Origin: Pseudomonas uvaldensis
GTDB lineage: Bacteria > Pseudomonadota > Gammaproteobacteria > Pseudomonadales > Pseudomonadaceae
Length of the DNA stretch: 64,000 nt
Direction: 5' to 3'
Assembly: GCF_021271205.1 (NCBI RefSeq)
Contig: NZ_JAIWKS010000004.1
Location: 124,001-188,000 of the forward strand
Shown: piece by piece, positions 54,887 to 64,000 of the stretch
Numbering within the stretch: the stretch's first letter is position 1
Layout: each line of letters opens with the position of its first letter
The notes under the pieces: model-generated
Told to the model about the DNA's origin: nothing
What the model saw: only the letters and a program-made list of their open reading frames with translations
Database searches by the model: none
Translations under genes and position numbers: made by a program

Positions 54887-55521
54887 ATGCCGCAAAGCGC
54901 CTGGAAATATTTCGCCGTTTTCACGAAGACAACCCGGAACCGAAAACCGAACTGGCCTACTCTTCGCCGTTCGAGTTGTTGATTGCGGTGATTCTGTCAG
55001 CCCAGTCCACCGATGTCGGCGTCAACAAGGCTACCGCCAAGCTGTTCCCCGTTGCCAACACCCCGGAGGCGATCTACGCCTTGGGCGTCGAAGGGTTGTC
55101 CGAATACATCAAGACCATCGGGCTGTTCAACAGCAAGGCAAAAAACGTGATTGAAACCTGCCGCCTGCTGATCGAACGCCATGGAAGCGTCGTTCCTCAG
55201 ACCCGCGAAGCCCTGGAAGCCCTTCCGGGTGTCGGTCGCAAGACCGCCAACGTGGTGCTCAATACAGCATTTCGTCAGCTGACCATGGCGGTTGACACCC
55301 ATATCTTCCGTGTCAGCAACCGGACTGGCCTGGCCCCCGGAAAAAACGTGGTGGAGGTGGAAAAGAAACTGATGAAGTTCGTGCCCAAGGAGTACCTGCT
55401 CGACTCCCATCATTGGCTGATCCTTCACGGGCGCTATGTCTGCCTGGCGCGTAAGCCCCGCTGCGGCAGTTGCAGGATCGAGGACTTATGCGAGTACAAG
55501 CACAAGACCTCGGACGATTGA
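54883..55521 (+). CDS. nth: Endonuclease III
   Basis: A 212-residue base-excision DNA glycosylase/AP lyase. The helix-hairpin-helix LPGVGRKTANVVLN holds the catalytic lysine, and VDTHIFRVSNR the catalytic aspartate. The C-terminal [4Fe-4S] motif is C-x6-C-x2-C-x5-C in CLARKPRCGSCRIEDLC. It removes oxidised pyrimidines. Its ATG overlaps the rnfE stop, so it is the last gene of the rnf operon, as in many gamma-proteobacteria. Confidence 0.96.
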   Translation: MNAAKRLEIFRRFHEDNPEPKTELAYSSPFELLIAVILSAQSTDVGVNKATAKLFPVANTPEAIYALGVEGLSEYIKTIGLFNSKAKNVIETCRLLIERHGSVVPQTREALEALPGVGRKTANVVLNTAFRQLTMAVDTHIFRVSNRTGLAPGKNVVEVEKKLMKFVPKEYLLDSHHWLILHGRYVCLARKPRCGSCRIEDLCEYKHKTSDD

Positions 55522-55628
55522 AGCTCTATTAGTTTTATTGATCCGCCGATTGAAAAAATCTTTTTTACCCGCTGGTTGTTTATCGATATAAGGAGCGCCA
55601 AAGGCAGCCTTAGCCTGGAGTCGAACCC

Positions 55629-55811
55629 ATGAGTACTGGTAAAGAACAGCTGGATGTAGAAGACGATTTCATCGCCGCTGAAGCCGAAGACATCGAACCG
55701 GTGGTGGTGGAAGTTCCCAAGACCAACCTGAGCAAACGCCGCACCATCGATAATCTGCTGGACGAGCGTCGCCTGCAGAAGCAATTGGCCGATTACGACT
55801 TTGATCTCTGA
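55629..55811 (+). CDS. PA3496-family small protein
   Basis: A 60-residue acidic protein beginning MSTGKEQLDVEDDFIAAEAE and ending LQKQLADYDFDL, matching the small family found next to nth in pseudomonads and often called a putative envelope integrity protein. It has no signal peptide or membrane helix. It lies 107 bp after nth with its own GGAG site region and a strong terminator 3 bp after the stop. Confidence 0.8.
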   Translation: MSTGKEQLDVEDDFIAAEAEDIEPVVVEVPKTNLSKRRTIDNLLDERRLQKQLADYDFDL

Positions 55812-55814
55812 CAC

Positions 55815-55844
55815 GTAAAAGCCTCCCTGATGGAGGCTTTTTAC
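55815..55844. terminator. Bidirectional terminator
   Basis: GTAAAAGCCTCC and GGAGGCTTTTTAC pair around CTGAT, serving the PA3496-type gene and the convergent response regulator. Confidence 0.88.
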
Positions 55845-55866
55845 CGAGTACGCCTCACCGCAAGCC

Positions 55867-56493
55867 TCACACCAGCCCGTTACGTTGCGCCAGCTCGATC
55901 AGATCGACCAGCGAACGGGCATTGAGTTTCAACAACAAGCGGGTCTTGTAAGTACTGACGGTCTTGTTGCTCAAGAACATCCCATCTGCAATTTCCTTAT
56001 TGGTTTTTCCACGCGCCAGTTGTTGCAGCACCATCATTTCCCGCCCGGACAGACGGTCCACCATATCCGACTCACTGGCATTTCCCAGACTTGAGCGAAC
56101 CGTATGCAGTGCCTGGTTAGGAAAATAACTGTAGCCGGACAATACCGCCTTGATTGCACTCAATAACTCGGTAAGGTCCTGTTGCTTGCACACATAACCG
56201 GCCGCGCCCGTCTGCATGCAACGCATCGAAAAATGCCCGGGGGATTGGGAGGTCAATACCAATACTTTAAGGGGCGAAGGATTGGAGGCCAGGCGTGCAA
56301 TAACCTCCAGCCCATCCAGCTTAGGAATGCCAATATCGAGAATAACGATATCCGGTGACTGCTCTCGGGCAAGTTGAAGGGCATCGACACCGTTATCCGT
56401 TTCGGCAACCACTTCATATCCATGACGCTCCATCAGTAAACGTACAGCAAGACGAATGACGGGATGATCATCCACGATCAGCACTTTATTCAT
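55867..56493 (-). CDS. LuxR/NarL-family response regulator (BvgA/EvgA type)
   Basis: A 208-residue regulator: receiver domain with D53 (IVILDIGIPKLDG) and K in CKQQDLTE, and a C-terminal LuxR helix-turn-helix (LSGREMMVLQQLARGKTNKE). GIPKLDGLEVIARL is the receiver region typical of the BvgA/EvgA branch. ATG 56493 (MNKVLIVDDHPV). No kinase is adjacent, so it is an orphan. Targets unknown. Confidence 0.88.
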   Translation of the reverse strand: MNKVLIVDDHPVIRLAVRLLMERHGYEVVAETDNGVDALQLAREQSPDIVILDIGIPKLDGLEVIARLASNPSPLKVLVLTSQSPGHFSMRCMQTGAAGYVCKQQDLTELLSAIKAVLSGYSYFPNQALHTVRSSLGNASESDMVDRLSGREMMVLQQLARGKTNKEIADGMFLSNKTVSTYKTRLLLKLNARSLVDLIELAQRNGLV

Positions 56494-56968
56494 GGGCAAA
56501 TCCAACTTCGCTGTTCGAGTTTTTAGAGCACGCACAATAGCCTAGTCATTTCTACCTTGGCATGCTGCCCCCCCTGACCGCTCACACCGAAAGACACAAC
56601 CTACAAGCAATACAGAAAATTCCTACAAATTAGCCTGGAAATAATGTGCCAAGAATTTGTCCAGCGGGAGAGGATCGCTTTTCCGACAGAGCAAGCGCCC
56701 CCAAGAACGGCTGGGCTTTAGTTCAGCGAGACGCTTGATCCTTGGCTGCAACGGCCTGAGACTCATAAAAAGTTACTGAATTATTTATCAATAAATCAAC
56801 GCCTATTGCGCACCGATACATCTGGATTTATATAAGAAGACCCGCCAAAGTCATTCCGACGAACATAACAAGATACGGCCTTGTTCGGTCAACCCAGACA
56901 ACTCCGAAACTTTATAAAACTTTATCCAACATCTATCACCGAGCCTAAATATTCCATGAGCCTCCACC
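56494..56968. other. Intergenic region of 475 bp, no gene recognised
   Basis: AT-rich stretch between the divergent response regulator and small membrane protein genes. It contains an ATTTATCAATAAA-type small inverted repeat (56784-56795) but no ORF with a ribosome site, and no RNA-gene fold that I can identify. A small RNA or regulator-binding sites are possible. Confidence 0.5.
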
Positions 56969-57469
56969 ATGAACAAACCCTTGAAGACCATTACCAACCC
57001 AATGACATTGATTGCCATATTCGCGACATTATCCGAGACCTCCGCAGCCATCTCTTTGCCGTTCCTGGATGATCAGGATCGCGAATATTATCTGTGGTTC
57101 CTGATCAGCTTTCCCTTTTATCTGCTGCTGCTCTTCTTCGTTACACTCAACTTCAACTACCGCTCGTTATATTCACCCTCAGATTTCCGCAAGAACAAAC
57201 ACTTCGTCAAGACGATGGATGATTCGACAGGTCGACACAAACGCGTATGGCATCAGCCACGCAAGACGAGGGTTTGGCTGATGCATCTGCACAGAGAAAG
57301 CCCCCCGACACAACGTGTGATGTTCTTCCTGTGCAGCCATCCGGAACTTCGGGTCGAGGCTCGTCGGTCAAAACGAACCAAGCACGCCTCAAGGGCTGGG
57401 GAAATCACCCTATACGTTGTCTACAGCCACGATAAGCCACCGCTCCGAGCAGGCGGACAGGAGGAATGA
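56969..57469 (+). CDS. Small hypothetical membrane protein
   Basis: A 166-residue protein. The N-terminus MNKPLKTITNPMTLIAIFAT leads into two hydrophobic segments (about residues 10-30 and 40-63), followed by NFNYRSLYSPSDFRKNKHFV, a block that I associate with a group of poorly characterised bacterial membrane proteins. The last 80 residues are basic and less typical, raising the possibility of a frameshifted or novel tail. No strong ribosome site was found before ATG 56969. It is divergent from the response regulator. Confidence 0.5.
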   Translation: MNKPLKTITNPMTLIAIFATLSETSAAISLPFLDDQDREYYLWFLISFPFYLLLLFFVTLNFNYRSLYSPSDFRKNKHFVKTMDDSTGRHKRVWHQPRKTRVWLMHLHRESPPTQRVMFFLCSHPELRVEARRSKRTKHASRAGEITLYVVYSHDKPPLRAGGQEE

Positions 57470-57527
57470 GAGACACGCAGAAGCGTCTGCGACAGGCGCG
57501 CGACACGAATCAGGGAGAGGAAAGTAA

Positions 57528-57556
57528 AAAAAGGCCTGCACATGGCAGGCCTTTTT
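57528..57556 (-). terminator. Terminator of argG
   Basis: AAAAAGGCCTGC-ACATG-GCAGGCCTTTTT forms a 12-bp stem with flanking A/T runs, beginning 5 bp after the argG stop. Confidence 0.9.
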
Positions 57557-57561
57557 CTGGA

Positions 57562-58779
57562 TCAGAACAGCTTGCGGCCCTTGTTCGCCGCAATGCGCAT
57601 GCGCAAGGCATTGAGCTTGATGAAGCCGGCCGCGTCGGCCTGGTTATAGGCGCCACCGTCTTCTTCGAACGTCGCGATATTGGCATCGAACAGCGAGTCA
57701 TCGGACTTGCGCCCGGTGACGATCACGTTGCCCTTGTAGAGCTTCAAGCGCACGACACCATTCACGTTGACCTGGGAGGCATCAATCATCTGTTGCAGCA
57801 TCAGACGCTCCGGGCTCCACCAGTAACCGGTGTAGATCAGGCTGGCGTACTTGGCCATCAGCTCGTCTTTCAGGTGAGCCACTTCACGATCCAGGGTGAT
57901 CGATTCGATTGCCCGGTGAGCGCGCAACATGATGGTACCGCCCGGGGTTTCGTAGCAGCCACGGGACTTCATGCCGACATACCGGTTCTCGACGATATCG
58001 AGACGACCGATACCGTGTTCGCCGCCGATGCGGTTCAGGGTCGCCAGGACGGTGGCCGGGCTCATTTCCACGCCGTCCAGCGCGACGATGTCGCCGTTGC
58101 GATAGGTCAGTTCCAGGTACTGCGGGGTATCGGGGGCCTTTTCCGGGGAAACGGTCCAGCGCCACATGTCTTCTTCGTGCTCGGTCCAGGTGTCTTCCAG
58201 CACGCCGCCTTCATAGGAGATGTGCAGCAGGTTCGCATCCATCGAGTACGGGGATTTTTTCTTGCCGTGACGCTCGATCGGAATCCCGTGCTTCTCGGCG
58301 TAGTCCATCAGTTTTTCACGGGACAGCAAGTCCCATTCGCGCCAAGGAGCGATGACTTTAACGCCGGGCTTGAGAGCGTATGCGCCCAGCTCGAAACGCA
58401 CCTGGTCGTTGCCTTTGCCGGTGGCACCGTGGGAAATGGCGTCAGCGCCTGTTTCGTTGGCGATTTCGATCAGGCGCTTGGCGATCAGCGGACGGGCGAT
58501 GGACGTACCAAGCAGGTACTCGCCTTCGTAGACGGTGTTGGCGCGGAACATCGGGAACACGAAGTCGCGGACGAACTCTTCGCGCAGGTCATCGATGTAG
58601 ATCTCTTTGACGCCCATGGCCTGAGCCTTGGCGCGTGCAGGTTCGACTTCTTCGCCCTGCCCCAGGTCAGCGGTGAAAGTCACCACTTCGCAGTTATAAG
58701 TGTCCTGCAGCCACTTGAGGATCACCGAAGTGTCCAGGCCGCCGGAATACGCCAGAACGACCTTGTTTACGTCCGCCAT
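57562..58779 (-). CDS. argG: Argininosuccinate synthase
   Basis: A 405-residue enzyme joining citrulline and aspartate with ATP to argininosuccinate, the penultimate step of arginine synthesis. The ATP-binding loop is [20 protein letters not shown] (residues about 8-27); the substrate-site block [19 protein letters not shown] is present. Full family length. Monocistronic, with its own terminator, upstream of motY in the same order as in PAO1. Confidence 0.97.
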   Translation of the reverse strand: MADVNKVVLAYSGGLDTSVILKWLQDTYNCEVVTFTADLGQGEEVEPARAKAQAMGVKEIYIDDLREEFVRDFVFPMFRANTVYEGEYLLGTSIARPLIAKRLIEIANETGADAISHGATGKGNDQVRFELGAYALKPGVKVIAPWREWDLLSREKLMDYAEKHGIPIERHGKKKSPYSMDANLLHISYEGGVLEDTWTEHEEDMWRWTVSPEKAPDTPQYLELTYRNGDIVALDGVEMSPATVLATLNRIGGEHGIGRLDIVENRYVGMKSRGCYETPGGTIMLRAHRAIESITLDREVAHLKDELMAKYASLIYTGYWWSPERLMLQQMIDASQVNVNGVVRLKLYKGNVIVTGRKSDDSLFDANIATFEEDGGAYNQADAAGFIKLNALRMRIAANKGRKLF

Positions 58780-58906
58780 GCCATCACTCCACGGGTTGTA
58801 CGGAAAGCCGTGAAGTCTAACGTCCGGCGCGGATAATTTACAGAGGCGCGACAGCTTATGACGACGAAGCGACAGATTATGTCGAGCGCGCGACGACCCT
58901 ATTGAG

Positions 58907-59932
58907 TCAGGAGGTTCGTGCAGTTGCCGGAACGGGCGCCGGTGCCGCGGTCTTGGCCGGAGCGGCGGCCGGTGCCGGAGCCTTGGTCGGAGCAGCCGTG
59001 GGGGCGGGTTTCTGGACAGGAGGCGCGGCAGGCACGGATGGTGCAGGCTGAGCGGCCGGTTGGGGTGTCAGCGCTTCGGTCGGGGATACGCGCGACAACT
59101 GGACGACCACGCGGCGGTTCTTGGCGCGGTTAGCCGCATTGGTATTGGGAACCAGAGGATAGCGCTCGCCATGAAATCGCACGGTAATCTGCGATTCCTG
59201 GAAACCATTGGCCTTGAAAAACTCCTGTACGGCCAGAGCCCTGCGGCGTGACAGCTCACGGTTAGTCAAGCGGTTGCCACTGTTGTCGGAATGACCGTCA
59301 AGCTCGACGTGATTGACGCTCGGGTCAGCCTTGATGAAATCGAGCATCACCTGCAACTGAGCCTTGGCACGCGCATCGAGTTCGACTTCTTCGCCAGGAA
59401 AGCCGATCTGGGTCTGCTTGATCTGCTCGAAGTTCTTGGGCAGCAGCTTCGCCACGCAGCCTTGATAGTCGCTGAAAGCCTTGTTGAAGCGTACCGGCAG
59501 CAACCGGACTTCCGATACCCGCCCGTCCTCGGTGTTACGGCGCACCACTGGGCTACGGCCTTCCATCAACCCGCTGATCAGCCGACCCGCCTGGACCTGG
59601 GAACTGTTGAACAGCACATCGCCACTGCCGAGCCTGACCGAGCCGAGATTGATGTCGCCTCGTCCCGGTTGCCACGGCGCAGCGGCAGCCAGCAAGGTCG
59701 CGGATCCGCCACCGAGCATCGGGTTATAGACCTTGAGCCGGAACGTGGCCTGTTCACCAGCCCGGCGCACGAACTCGCCGCTGCCGAAATCGGTGATCGG
59801 CTGGCTGAGCCGGCACTCGAACTTGTCACCTTCGACCGTCCACTCAATGCTCTCCAGACGAGTCTGGAAAGTGAGCGCCATGGCGGGAAGGCTGGCAAAC
59901 ACACTGAGCAAGGCTAGATAACGCTGGCGCAC
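58907..59932 (-). CDS. motY: Flagellar stator-associated protein MotY
   Basis: A 341-residue exported protein: signal peptide ([19 protein letters not shown]), an N-terminal MotY-N domain, and an OmpA-like peptidoglycan-binding domain ([20 protein letters not shown], ... [13 protein letters not shown]). MotY forms the T-ring that anchors the stator. GTG 59932 with GGAG 6 bp upstream is preferred to GTG 59944. The last 60 residues are a Pro/Ala-rich low-complexity tail. Between argG and pyrC, as in PAO1. Confidence 0.9.
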   Translation of the reverse strand: MRQRYLALLSVFASLPAMALTFQTRLESIEWTVEGDKFECRLSQPITDFGSGEFVRRAGEQATFRLKVYNPMLGGGSATLLAAAAPWQPGRGDINLGSVRLGSGDVLFNSSQVQAGRLISGLMEGRSPVVRRNTEDGRVSEVRLLPVRFNKAFSDYQGCVAKLLPKNFEQIKQTQIGFPGEEVELDARAKAQLQVMLDFIKADPSVNHVELDGHSDNSGNRLTNRELSRRRALAVQEFFKANGFQESQITVRFHGERYPLVPNTNAANRAKNRRVVVQLSRVSPTEALTPQPAAQPAPSVPAAPPVQKPAPTAAPTKAPAPAAAPAKTAAPAPVPATARTS

Positions 59933-60119
59933 GGGAGGCTCCACTGGCTTTTATACAAAATCGATACACGCTAAGGGCATGGCCGGGCCGGCACACTGCA
60001 CGAATTAATGACATACCTGGAAGGGCTATCGGTAACTTGTGGCAAAACTTGATAGCGGGTGCCTGTATCTGTCTTTTCCGGTAGCATTCCCCACAGTTTG
60101 ACCCGCCTGGAAGCCCCCC

Positions 60120-61166
60120 ATGTCCGACCGCCTGACCCTGCTGCGTCCCGACGACTGGCATATTCATCTTCGCGATGGTGCTGTGTTGACCCATACCGTC
60201 GCCGATGTCGCGCGCACCTTCGGGCGCGCGATCATCATGCCTAACCTGGTTCCGCCCGTGCGCAACGCCACCGAGGCCGATGGCTATCGCCAGCGTATCC
60301 TCGCCGCACGCCCGGCCGGCAGCCGCTTCGAGCCGTTAATGGTGCTCTACCTCACCGATCGTACCCAACCAGAGGAGATCCGCGACGCCAAGGCCAGCGG
60401 CTTCGTCCATGCCGCCAAGCTGTACCCTGCCGGCGCCACGACGAACTCGGATTCCGGTGTCACCAGCATCGACAAGATCTTCCCGGCACTGGAGGCCATG
60501 GCCGAGGTCGGGATGCCCTTGCTGATCCATGGTGAAGTCACTCGCGGCGAAGTCGACGTGTTCGATCGCGAGAAGATCTTCATCGATGAGCATATGCGCC
60601 GCGTTGTCGAGCGCTTCCCGACGCTCAAGGTGGTGTTCGAACACATCACCACCGGCGATGCCGTGCAGTTCGTCAACGAGGCACCGGCCAACGTCGGCGC
60701 GACCATCACCGCCCATCACCTGCTGTACAACCGCAACCACATGCTGGTGGGTGGGATCCGGCCACATTTCTATTGCCTGCCGATCCTCAAGCGCAACACC
60801 CATCAAGAGGCCCTGCTCGAAGCTGCTACCAGCGGCAGCGCCAAGTTTTTCCTCGGGACGGACTCGGCGCCCCACGCCCGCCATGCCAAGGAAGCCGCGT
60901 GCGGTTGTGCCGGTTGCTACACCGCTTACGCTGCTATCGAGATGTATGCCGAGGCGTTCGAGCAGCGCAATGCACTGGACAAGCTCGAAGGCTTTGCCAG
61001 CCTGCACGGGCCGCGTTTCTATGGTCTGCCAGTGAACACCGATCGCATTACCCTGGTCCGCGATGAGTGGACCGCCCCCGCCAGCCTGCCCTTCGGCGAG
61101 CAGACTGTCATTCCGCTGCGCGCCGGTGAAAAACTGCGCTGGCGCCTGTTGGAGGAAACCGCGTGA
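60120..61166 (+). CDS. pyrC: Dihydroorotase
   Basis: A 348-residue class II dihydroorotase of pyrimidine synthesis, closing carbamoyl-aspartate to dihydroorotate. The zinc ligands are in [10 protein letters not shown] (residues about 12-21); the carboxylated lysine is in [17 protein letters not shown]; later ligands are in LLIHGE, FEHITT and [12 protein letters not shown] 60120. It overlaps rnt by 4 bp. Confidence 0.96.
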   Translation: MSDRLTLLRPDDWHIHLRDGAVLTHTVADVARTFGRAIIMPNLVPPVRNATEADGYRQRILAARPAGSRFEPLMVLYLTDRTQPEEIRDAKASGFVHAAKLYPAGATTNSDSGVTSIDKIFPALEAMAEVGMPLLIHGEVTRGEVDVFDREKIFIDEHMRRVVERFPTLKVVFEHITTGDAVQFVNEAPANVGATITAHHLLYNRNHMLVGGIRPHFYCLPILKRNTHQEALLEAATSGSAKFFLGTDSAPHARHAKEAACGCAGCYTAYAAIEMYAEAFEQRNALDKLEGFASLHGPRFYGLPVNTDRITLVRDEWTAPASLPFGEQTVIPLRAGEKLRWRLLEETA

Positions 61167-61840
61167 GTGAAGAGCATTTCGACGACGAACTGGACGGCAA
61201 CGCGGGTTCGGGCGGCGCCCGTCACCCCATGGCAGCCCGGTTCCGGGGTTACCTGCCGGTGGTCGTCGACGTAGAAACCGGCGGCTTCAACTCCGCCACC
61301 GATGCGTTGTTGGAAATCGCGGCGACCACCATCGGCATGGACGAAAAAGGCTTTGTGTTCCCCGACCACACCTACTTCTTCCGCGTCGAGCCGTTCGAAG
61401 GCGCCAACATAGAAGCGGCGGCCCTGGAGTTCACCGGGATCAAGCTCGACCACCCGTTGCGCATGGCGGTGAGTGAAGAAACGGCACTGACCGACATCTT
61501 CCGCGGCGTACGCAAGGCGCTCAAGGCCAACGGCTGCAAGCGTGCGATCCTGGTGGGTCATAACAGCAGCTTCGACCTGGGTTTTCTCAACGCAGCCGTT
61601 GCTCGCCTGGACATGAAGCGCAACCCGTTCCACCCATTCTCCAGCTTCGACACCGCGACGCTGGCCGGCCTGGCGTACGGCCAGACCGTGCTGGCCAAGG
61701 CCTGTCAGGCGGCCGACATCGATTTTGACGGTCGTGAGGCGCACTCGGCCCGCTACGACACCGAAAAAACCGCCGAGCTGTTTTGCGGAATCGTCAATCG
61801 CTGGAAGGAAATGGGCGGCTGGCAGGATTTCGACGACTGA
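61163..61840 (+). CDS. rnt: Ribonuclease T
   Basis: A 225-residue DEDDh exonuclease that trims tRNA and other RNA 3' ends. Catalytic motifs: [10 protein letters not shown] (D and E), [16 protein letters not shown] and [10 protein letters not shown]. The start is GTG 61163, overlapping the pyrC stop as GTGA. The N-terminal 20 residues ([20 protein letters not shown]) are an acidic extension common in pseudomonads. Confidence 0.95.
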   Translation: MSEEHFDDELDGNAGSGGARHPMAARFRGYLPVVVDVETGGFNSATDALLEIAATTIGMDEKGFVFPDHTYFFRVEPFEGANIEAAALEFTGIKLDHPLRMAVSEETALTDIFRGVRKALKANGCKRAILVGHNSSFDLGFLNAAVARLDMKRNPFHPFSSFDTATLAGLAYGQTVLAKACQAADIDFDGREAHSARYDTEKTAELFCGIVNRWKEMGGWQDFDD

Positions 61841-61873
61841 GGCCACAGGACGGAAGTCGGTAGGTGCAAGGCC

Positions 61874-61962
61874 TGTGGGAGCAAGGCTTGCCCGCGATGA
61901 AAGCGACGCGATCTTTCAAGGAAAACGAGGCGCTCGCATCGCGAGCAAGCTTTGCTCCCACA
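61874..61962. repeat. REPIN: inverted pair of REP sequences
   Basis: TGTGGGAGCAAGGCTTGCCC...GCGATG at the left and CATCGCGAGCAAGCTTTGCT...CCCACA at the right; arms are imperfect. Between rnt and the peroxiredoxin gene. Confidence 0.8.
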
Positions 61963-62011
61963 GGGCTCCCATAGGCCTTGATCCACAGCGCTCCTGCAGA
62001 TTTTTCCCCAT

Positions 62012-62044
62012 AAAAAAACCGGCCCATCGAGGGCCGGTTTTTTT
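62012..62044. terminator. Bidirectional terminator between rnt and peroxiredoxin gene
   Basis: AAAAAACCGGCCC-ATCGA-GGGCCGGTTTTTT, a strong stem with A and T runs on both sides. Confidence 0.92.
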
Positions 62045-62057
62045 ATGCCTGATTCGC

Positions 62058-62660
62058 TTACAGCTTGTCGCCGTGCTGTTCCAGATAGGCAGCAACACCT
62101 TCTGGGGAAGCGGTCATGCCTTTGTCGCCTTTTTTCCAGTTGGCGGGGCACACTTCGCCGTGCTCTTCGTGGAATTGCAGCGCGTCGACCAGACGGATCA
62201 GCTCTTCCATATTACGGCCCAGTGGCAGGTCGTTGACGATCTGCGAACGGACCACGCCTTTGTCGTCGATCAGGAACGCGCCACGGAAAGCCACGCCGCC
62301 TTCGGACTCAACGTCATAGGCCTTGGCGATTTCGTGCTTCATGTCGGCAGCCATGGTGTATTTCACCGGGCCGATGCCGCCGCCGTTGATCGGCGTGTTG
62401 CGCCAGGCGTTGTGAGTGAAGTGCGAGTCGATCGAAACGGCAACCACTTCAACGTTGCGAGCCTTGAAGTCGTCCATGCGGTGATCCAGCGCGATCAGCT
62501 CGGACGGGCAGACAAAGGTGAAATCCAGTGGGTAGAAGAACACCAGGCCGTATTTGCCTTTGATGGCCGAGGACAGGGTAAAGCTGTCGACGATCTCGCC
62601 ATTGCCGAGAACGGCAGGAACGGTGAAGTCAGGGGCTTGCTTGCCTACGAGTACGCTCAT
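62058..62660 (-). CDS. 2-Cys peroxiredoxin (AhpC/Prx1 family)
   Basis: A 200-residue typical 2-Cys peroxiredoxin. The peroxidatic cysteine is C51 in PLDFTFVCPSE, with the supporting Pro/Thr/Arg set; the resolving cysteine is in HGEVCPANWKKG near residue 172. C-terminal YLEQHGDKL packs over the active site. It reduces hydrogen and alkyl peroxides using thioredoxin or AhpF-type donors. Located beside the iron-storage pair, fitting oxidative-stress control of iron. Confidence 0.93.
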   Translation of the reverse strand: MSVLVGKQAPDFTVPAVLGNGEIVDSFTLSSAIKGKYGLVFFYPLDFTFVCPSELIALDHRMDDFKARNVEVVAVSIDSHFTHNAWRNTPINGGGIGPVKYTMAADMKHEIAKAYDVESEGGVAFRGAFLIDDKGVVRSQIVNDLPLGRNMEELIRLVDALQFHEEHGEVCPANWKKGDKGMTASPEGVAAYLEQHGDKL

Positions 62661-62891
62661 TGGATATCTCCTGGTGTAATAACGTGAAAAACTCAGGTTC
62701 GCGCCAGCCTGTCACCCTCAAGCGACAGCCCTGTGACACGAACCCACTTCGCAAGGACCGACCATCATACACCGCACGTTTGGCCTGTCCTCAACGGATT
62801 TTGGGCATTATTAAAAAATCGCCAGAGTGCCACTAAAAAACCGTTCGTCAGCTCGGCACCGCTCTAGCCTGAGCATCTCGGAAACCACTTT

Positions 62892-62910
62892 GACAATCAT
62901 TCTCGTTAAC
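62892..62910. promoter_or_regulatory. Candidate Fur box upstream of bfd
   Basis: GACAATCATTCTCGTTAAC resembles the 19-bp Fur consensus; its complement contains GAGAATGATT, a common Fur half-site. It lies 47 bp before the bfd start, as expected of an iron-repressed promoter. Confidence 0.65.
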
Positions 62911-62957
62911 ATTAAGATCCATTGCACTTAAGCCACAACCAGCGACGGTTCTTACTT

Positions 62958-63176
62958 ATGTATGTTTGCCTCTGCACTGGCGTCACCGACGGACAGATCC
63001 GCGAAGCGATCTATGAAGGTTGCTGCAGCTATCGCGAAGTCCGCCAGGCCACTGGCGTAGCCAGCCAATGCGGCAAATGCGCGTGCCTGGCCAAGGAAGT
63101 GGTACGTGAAACCCTCGCCAAGGTGCAAACGGCCCAGGCTTCGATCCCCTACCCAGTAGAATTTACCGCCGCCTGA
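62958..63176 (+). CDS. bfd: Bacterioferritin-associated ferredoxin
   Basis: A 72-residue [2Fe-2S] ferredoxin that binds bacterioferritin and reduces its ferric core to release iron. Cluster cysteines C4, C6, C38 and C41 are in MYVCLC and QCGKCAC. ATG 62958 gives the canonical start. A Fur-like box precedes it and a terminator follows, so it is made when iron is low, separately from bfr. Confidence 0.95.
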   Translation: MYVCLCTGVTDGQIREAIYEGCCSYREVRQATGVASQCGKCACLAKEVVRETLAKVQTAQASIPYPVEFTAA

Positions 63177-63192
63177 ACACGACTTTTTAAAG

Positions 63193-63218
63193 AACCGGAC
63201 TCCATGTCCGGTTTTTTT
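63193..63218 (+). terminator. Terminator of bfd
   Basis: AACCGGAC-TCCAT-GTCCGGTT followed by Ts, 17 bp after the bfd stop. Confidence 0.9.
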
Positions 63219-63374
63219 ATGTCTGAAAATCAAAAGCTTAGCTTCCAGACGCGGAACACAAACATTCTTATTCCGATTAATTTTCATTTATTATTCAATA
63301 ACTTAGGTTTGACACTCGGAAATACGCAGCTCAAACTCTGCCTTATACACAGCTATTACAGGGCAGGCCTCATC

Positions 63375-63848
63375 ATGAAAGGCGACATTACAGTCATCCA
63401 GCATCTCAACAAGATCCTTGCCAATGAGCTGGTCGCGATCAACCAGTACTTCCTGCATGCTCGCATGTACGAAGATTGGGGCCTGAACAAGCTGGGCAAG
63501 CACGAGTACCACGAATCCATCGACGAGATGAAGCACGCGGACAAGCTGATCAAGCGCATCCTGTTCCTCGAAGGCCTGCCCAACGTCCAGGACCTTGGCA
63601 AGTTGCACATCGGCGAACATACCCGGGAAATGCTTGAGTGTGATCTGCGTATCGAACGAACCGGCCATGCCGACCTGAAAGCGGCCATCGCCCACTGCGA
63701 AAGCGTTGGCGACTTCGGTAGCCGCGAACTGCTCGAAGACATTCTCGAATCCGAGGAAGAGCATATCGACTGGCTGGAAACCCAACTGGGCCTGATCGAC
63801 AAAGTGGGTCTTGAGAATTACCTGCAGTCGCAGATGGGCGAAGAATAA
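63375..63848 (+). CDS. bfr: Bacterioferritin
   Basis: A 157-residue haem ferritin. The di-iron ligands E18, E51 and H54 are present, and M52, the haem-binding methionine, is in DEMKHADK, so it is a true haem-type Bfr (BfrB of pseudomonads). It stores iron as a 24-subunit shell and works with Bfd. ATG 63375. The gene is preceded by a 150-bp AT-rich leader with a TTGACA at 63309-63314. Confidence 0.95.
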   Translation: MKGDITVIQHLNKILANELVAINQYFLHARMYEDWGLNKLGKHEYHESIDEMKHADKLIKRILFLEGLPNVQDLGKLHIGEHTREMLECDLRIERTGHADLKAAIAHCESVGDFGSRELLEDILESEEEHIDWLETQLGLIDKVGLENYLQSQMGEE

Positions 63849-63870
63849 CTTCCTCGAAAGCGAGCCACTA

Positions 63871-63908
63871 AAAAGCCCCGCCCCTCTTTCGAGAGGCGGG
63901 GCTTTTTA
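63871..63908 (+). terminator. Terminator of bfr
   Basis: AAAAAGCCCCGCC and GGCGGGGCTTTTT form a 13-bp stem, 22 bp after the bfr stop. Confidence 0.93.
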
Positions 63909-63941
63909 TCGCCTGGATTTCAGGAACAACTCAAATCCATG

Positions 63942-63970
63942 GTGGGAGCAAGCCTGCTCGCGATGGCGGT
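63942..63970. repeat. REP half-element near the window edge
   Basis: GGTGGGAGCAAGCCTGCTCG...CGATGGCGG is one arm of a REP doublet; its partner may lie beyond base 64000. Confidence 0.65.
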
Positions 63971-64000
63971 GCATCAATCACAACTGCATTGACCGACACG

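Noticed and set aside
57466..58836. 456-codon frame opposite argG
   Set aside because: Antisense shadow of argG; it also reads through the argG terminator.
63309..63340. Sigma-70 promoter of bfr from TTGACA
   Set aside because: No acceptable -10 hexamer at 16-18 bp spacing; kept only as a remark in the bfr entry.

Overview
The window reads as the chromosome of a Pseudomonas of the P. fluorescens type. Several blocks follow, from memory, the gene order of P. aeruginosa PAO1: yciO/scpA/scpB with yciB-yciI-cpxRPA, mexVW-inaA-methyltransferase-colSR-groELS-fxsA-hugZ-SDR, mrp-metG, rnf-nth-PA3496, and argG-motY-pyrC-rnt-Prx-bfd-bfr. The GC-rich codon use and many REP/REPIN hairpins with the GTGGGAGC...GCTCGCG core fit the same group. 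I saw no rRNA, tRNA, CRISPR array, insertion sequence or prophage. Almost everything is single-copy chromosomal backbone, with a few accessory islets.

Layout. 1-3300: a LysR regulator (cut by the window edge) diverges from a three-gene operon of a membrane desaturase, a B12-binding protein and a glutamate-mutase E-like subunit. 3520-8973: a zinc-motif orphan, an XRE regulator behind a LexA-type box, a divergent metallo-hydrolase/TetR pair sharing a perfect palindrome, a divergent LysR/CTP-synthase-glutaminase-like pair, and a small orphan. 9213-17777: periplasmic glycerophosphodiesterase, a PepSY protein behind a TTAAG-N6-TTAAG box, CorA/ZntB transporter, chemoreceptor, two small proteins, MFS transporter, ArfB, aromatic amino-acid permease. 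18424-19618: a 45-residue peptide gene followed by a short M29-like metallopeptidase.

19837-28958: rluB, the condensin genes scpB/scpA, a YciO-type protein, the RNase AM gene, yciB, a YciI protein, and a Cpx-like envelope-stress operon (regulator, CpxP/Spy-like chaperone, kinase) with CpxR-type half-sites. 28978-34080: PACE exporter with its LysR regulator, then a set of di-haem oxidoreductase, imelysin and DUF1513 proteins. 34235-47652: mexVW efflux pump, LPS-kinase-like inaA, methyltransferase, colRS, a PAP2 phosphatase with a ColR-like box, groESL, fxsA, a HugZ-like protein and a FabG-like SDR.

47781-57469: the Fe-S carrier ApbC/Mrp, metG, an Rnf/Rsx operon that lacks rnfC and has lost cluster-binding cysteines in RnfA and RnfE, nth, a PA3496-family protein, a LuxR-type response regulator and a small membrane protein. 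57562-64000: argG, motY, pyrC, rnt, a 2-Cys peroxiredoxin, and the iron-storage pair bfd/bfr with a Fur-like box before bfd.

The parts that ordinary annotation explains least are the mutase/desaturase operon, the peptide/M29 pair and the reduced Rnf complex. All family statements come from reading the translations and from remembered family motifs; no database was searched.
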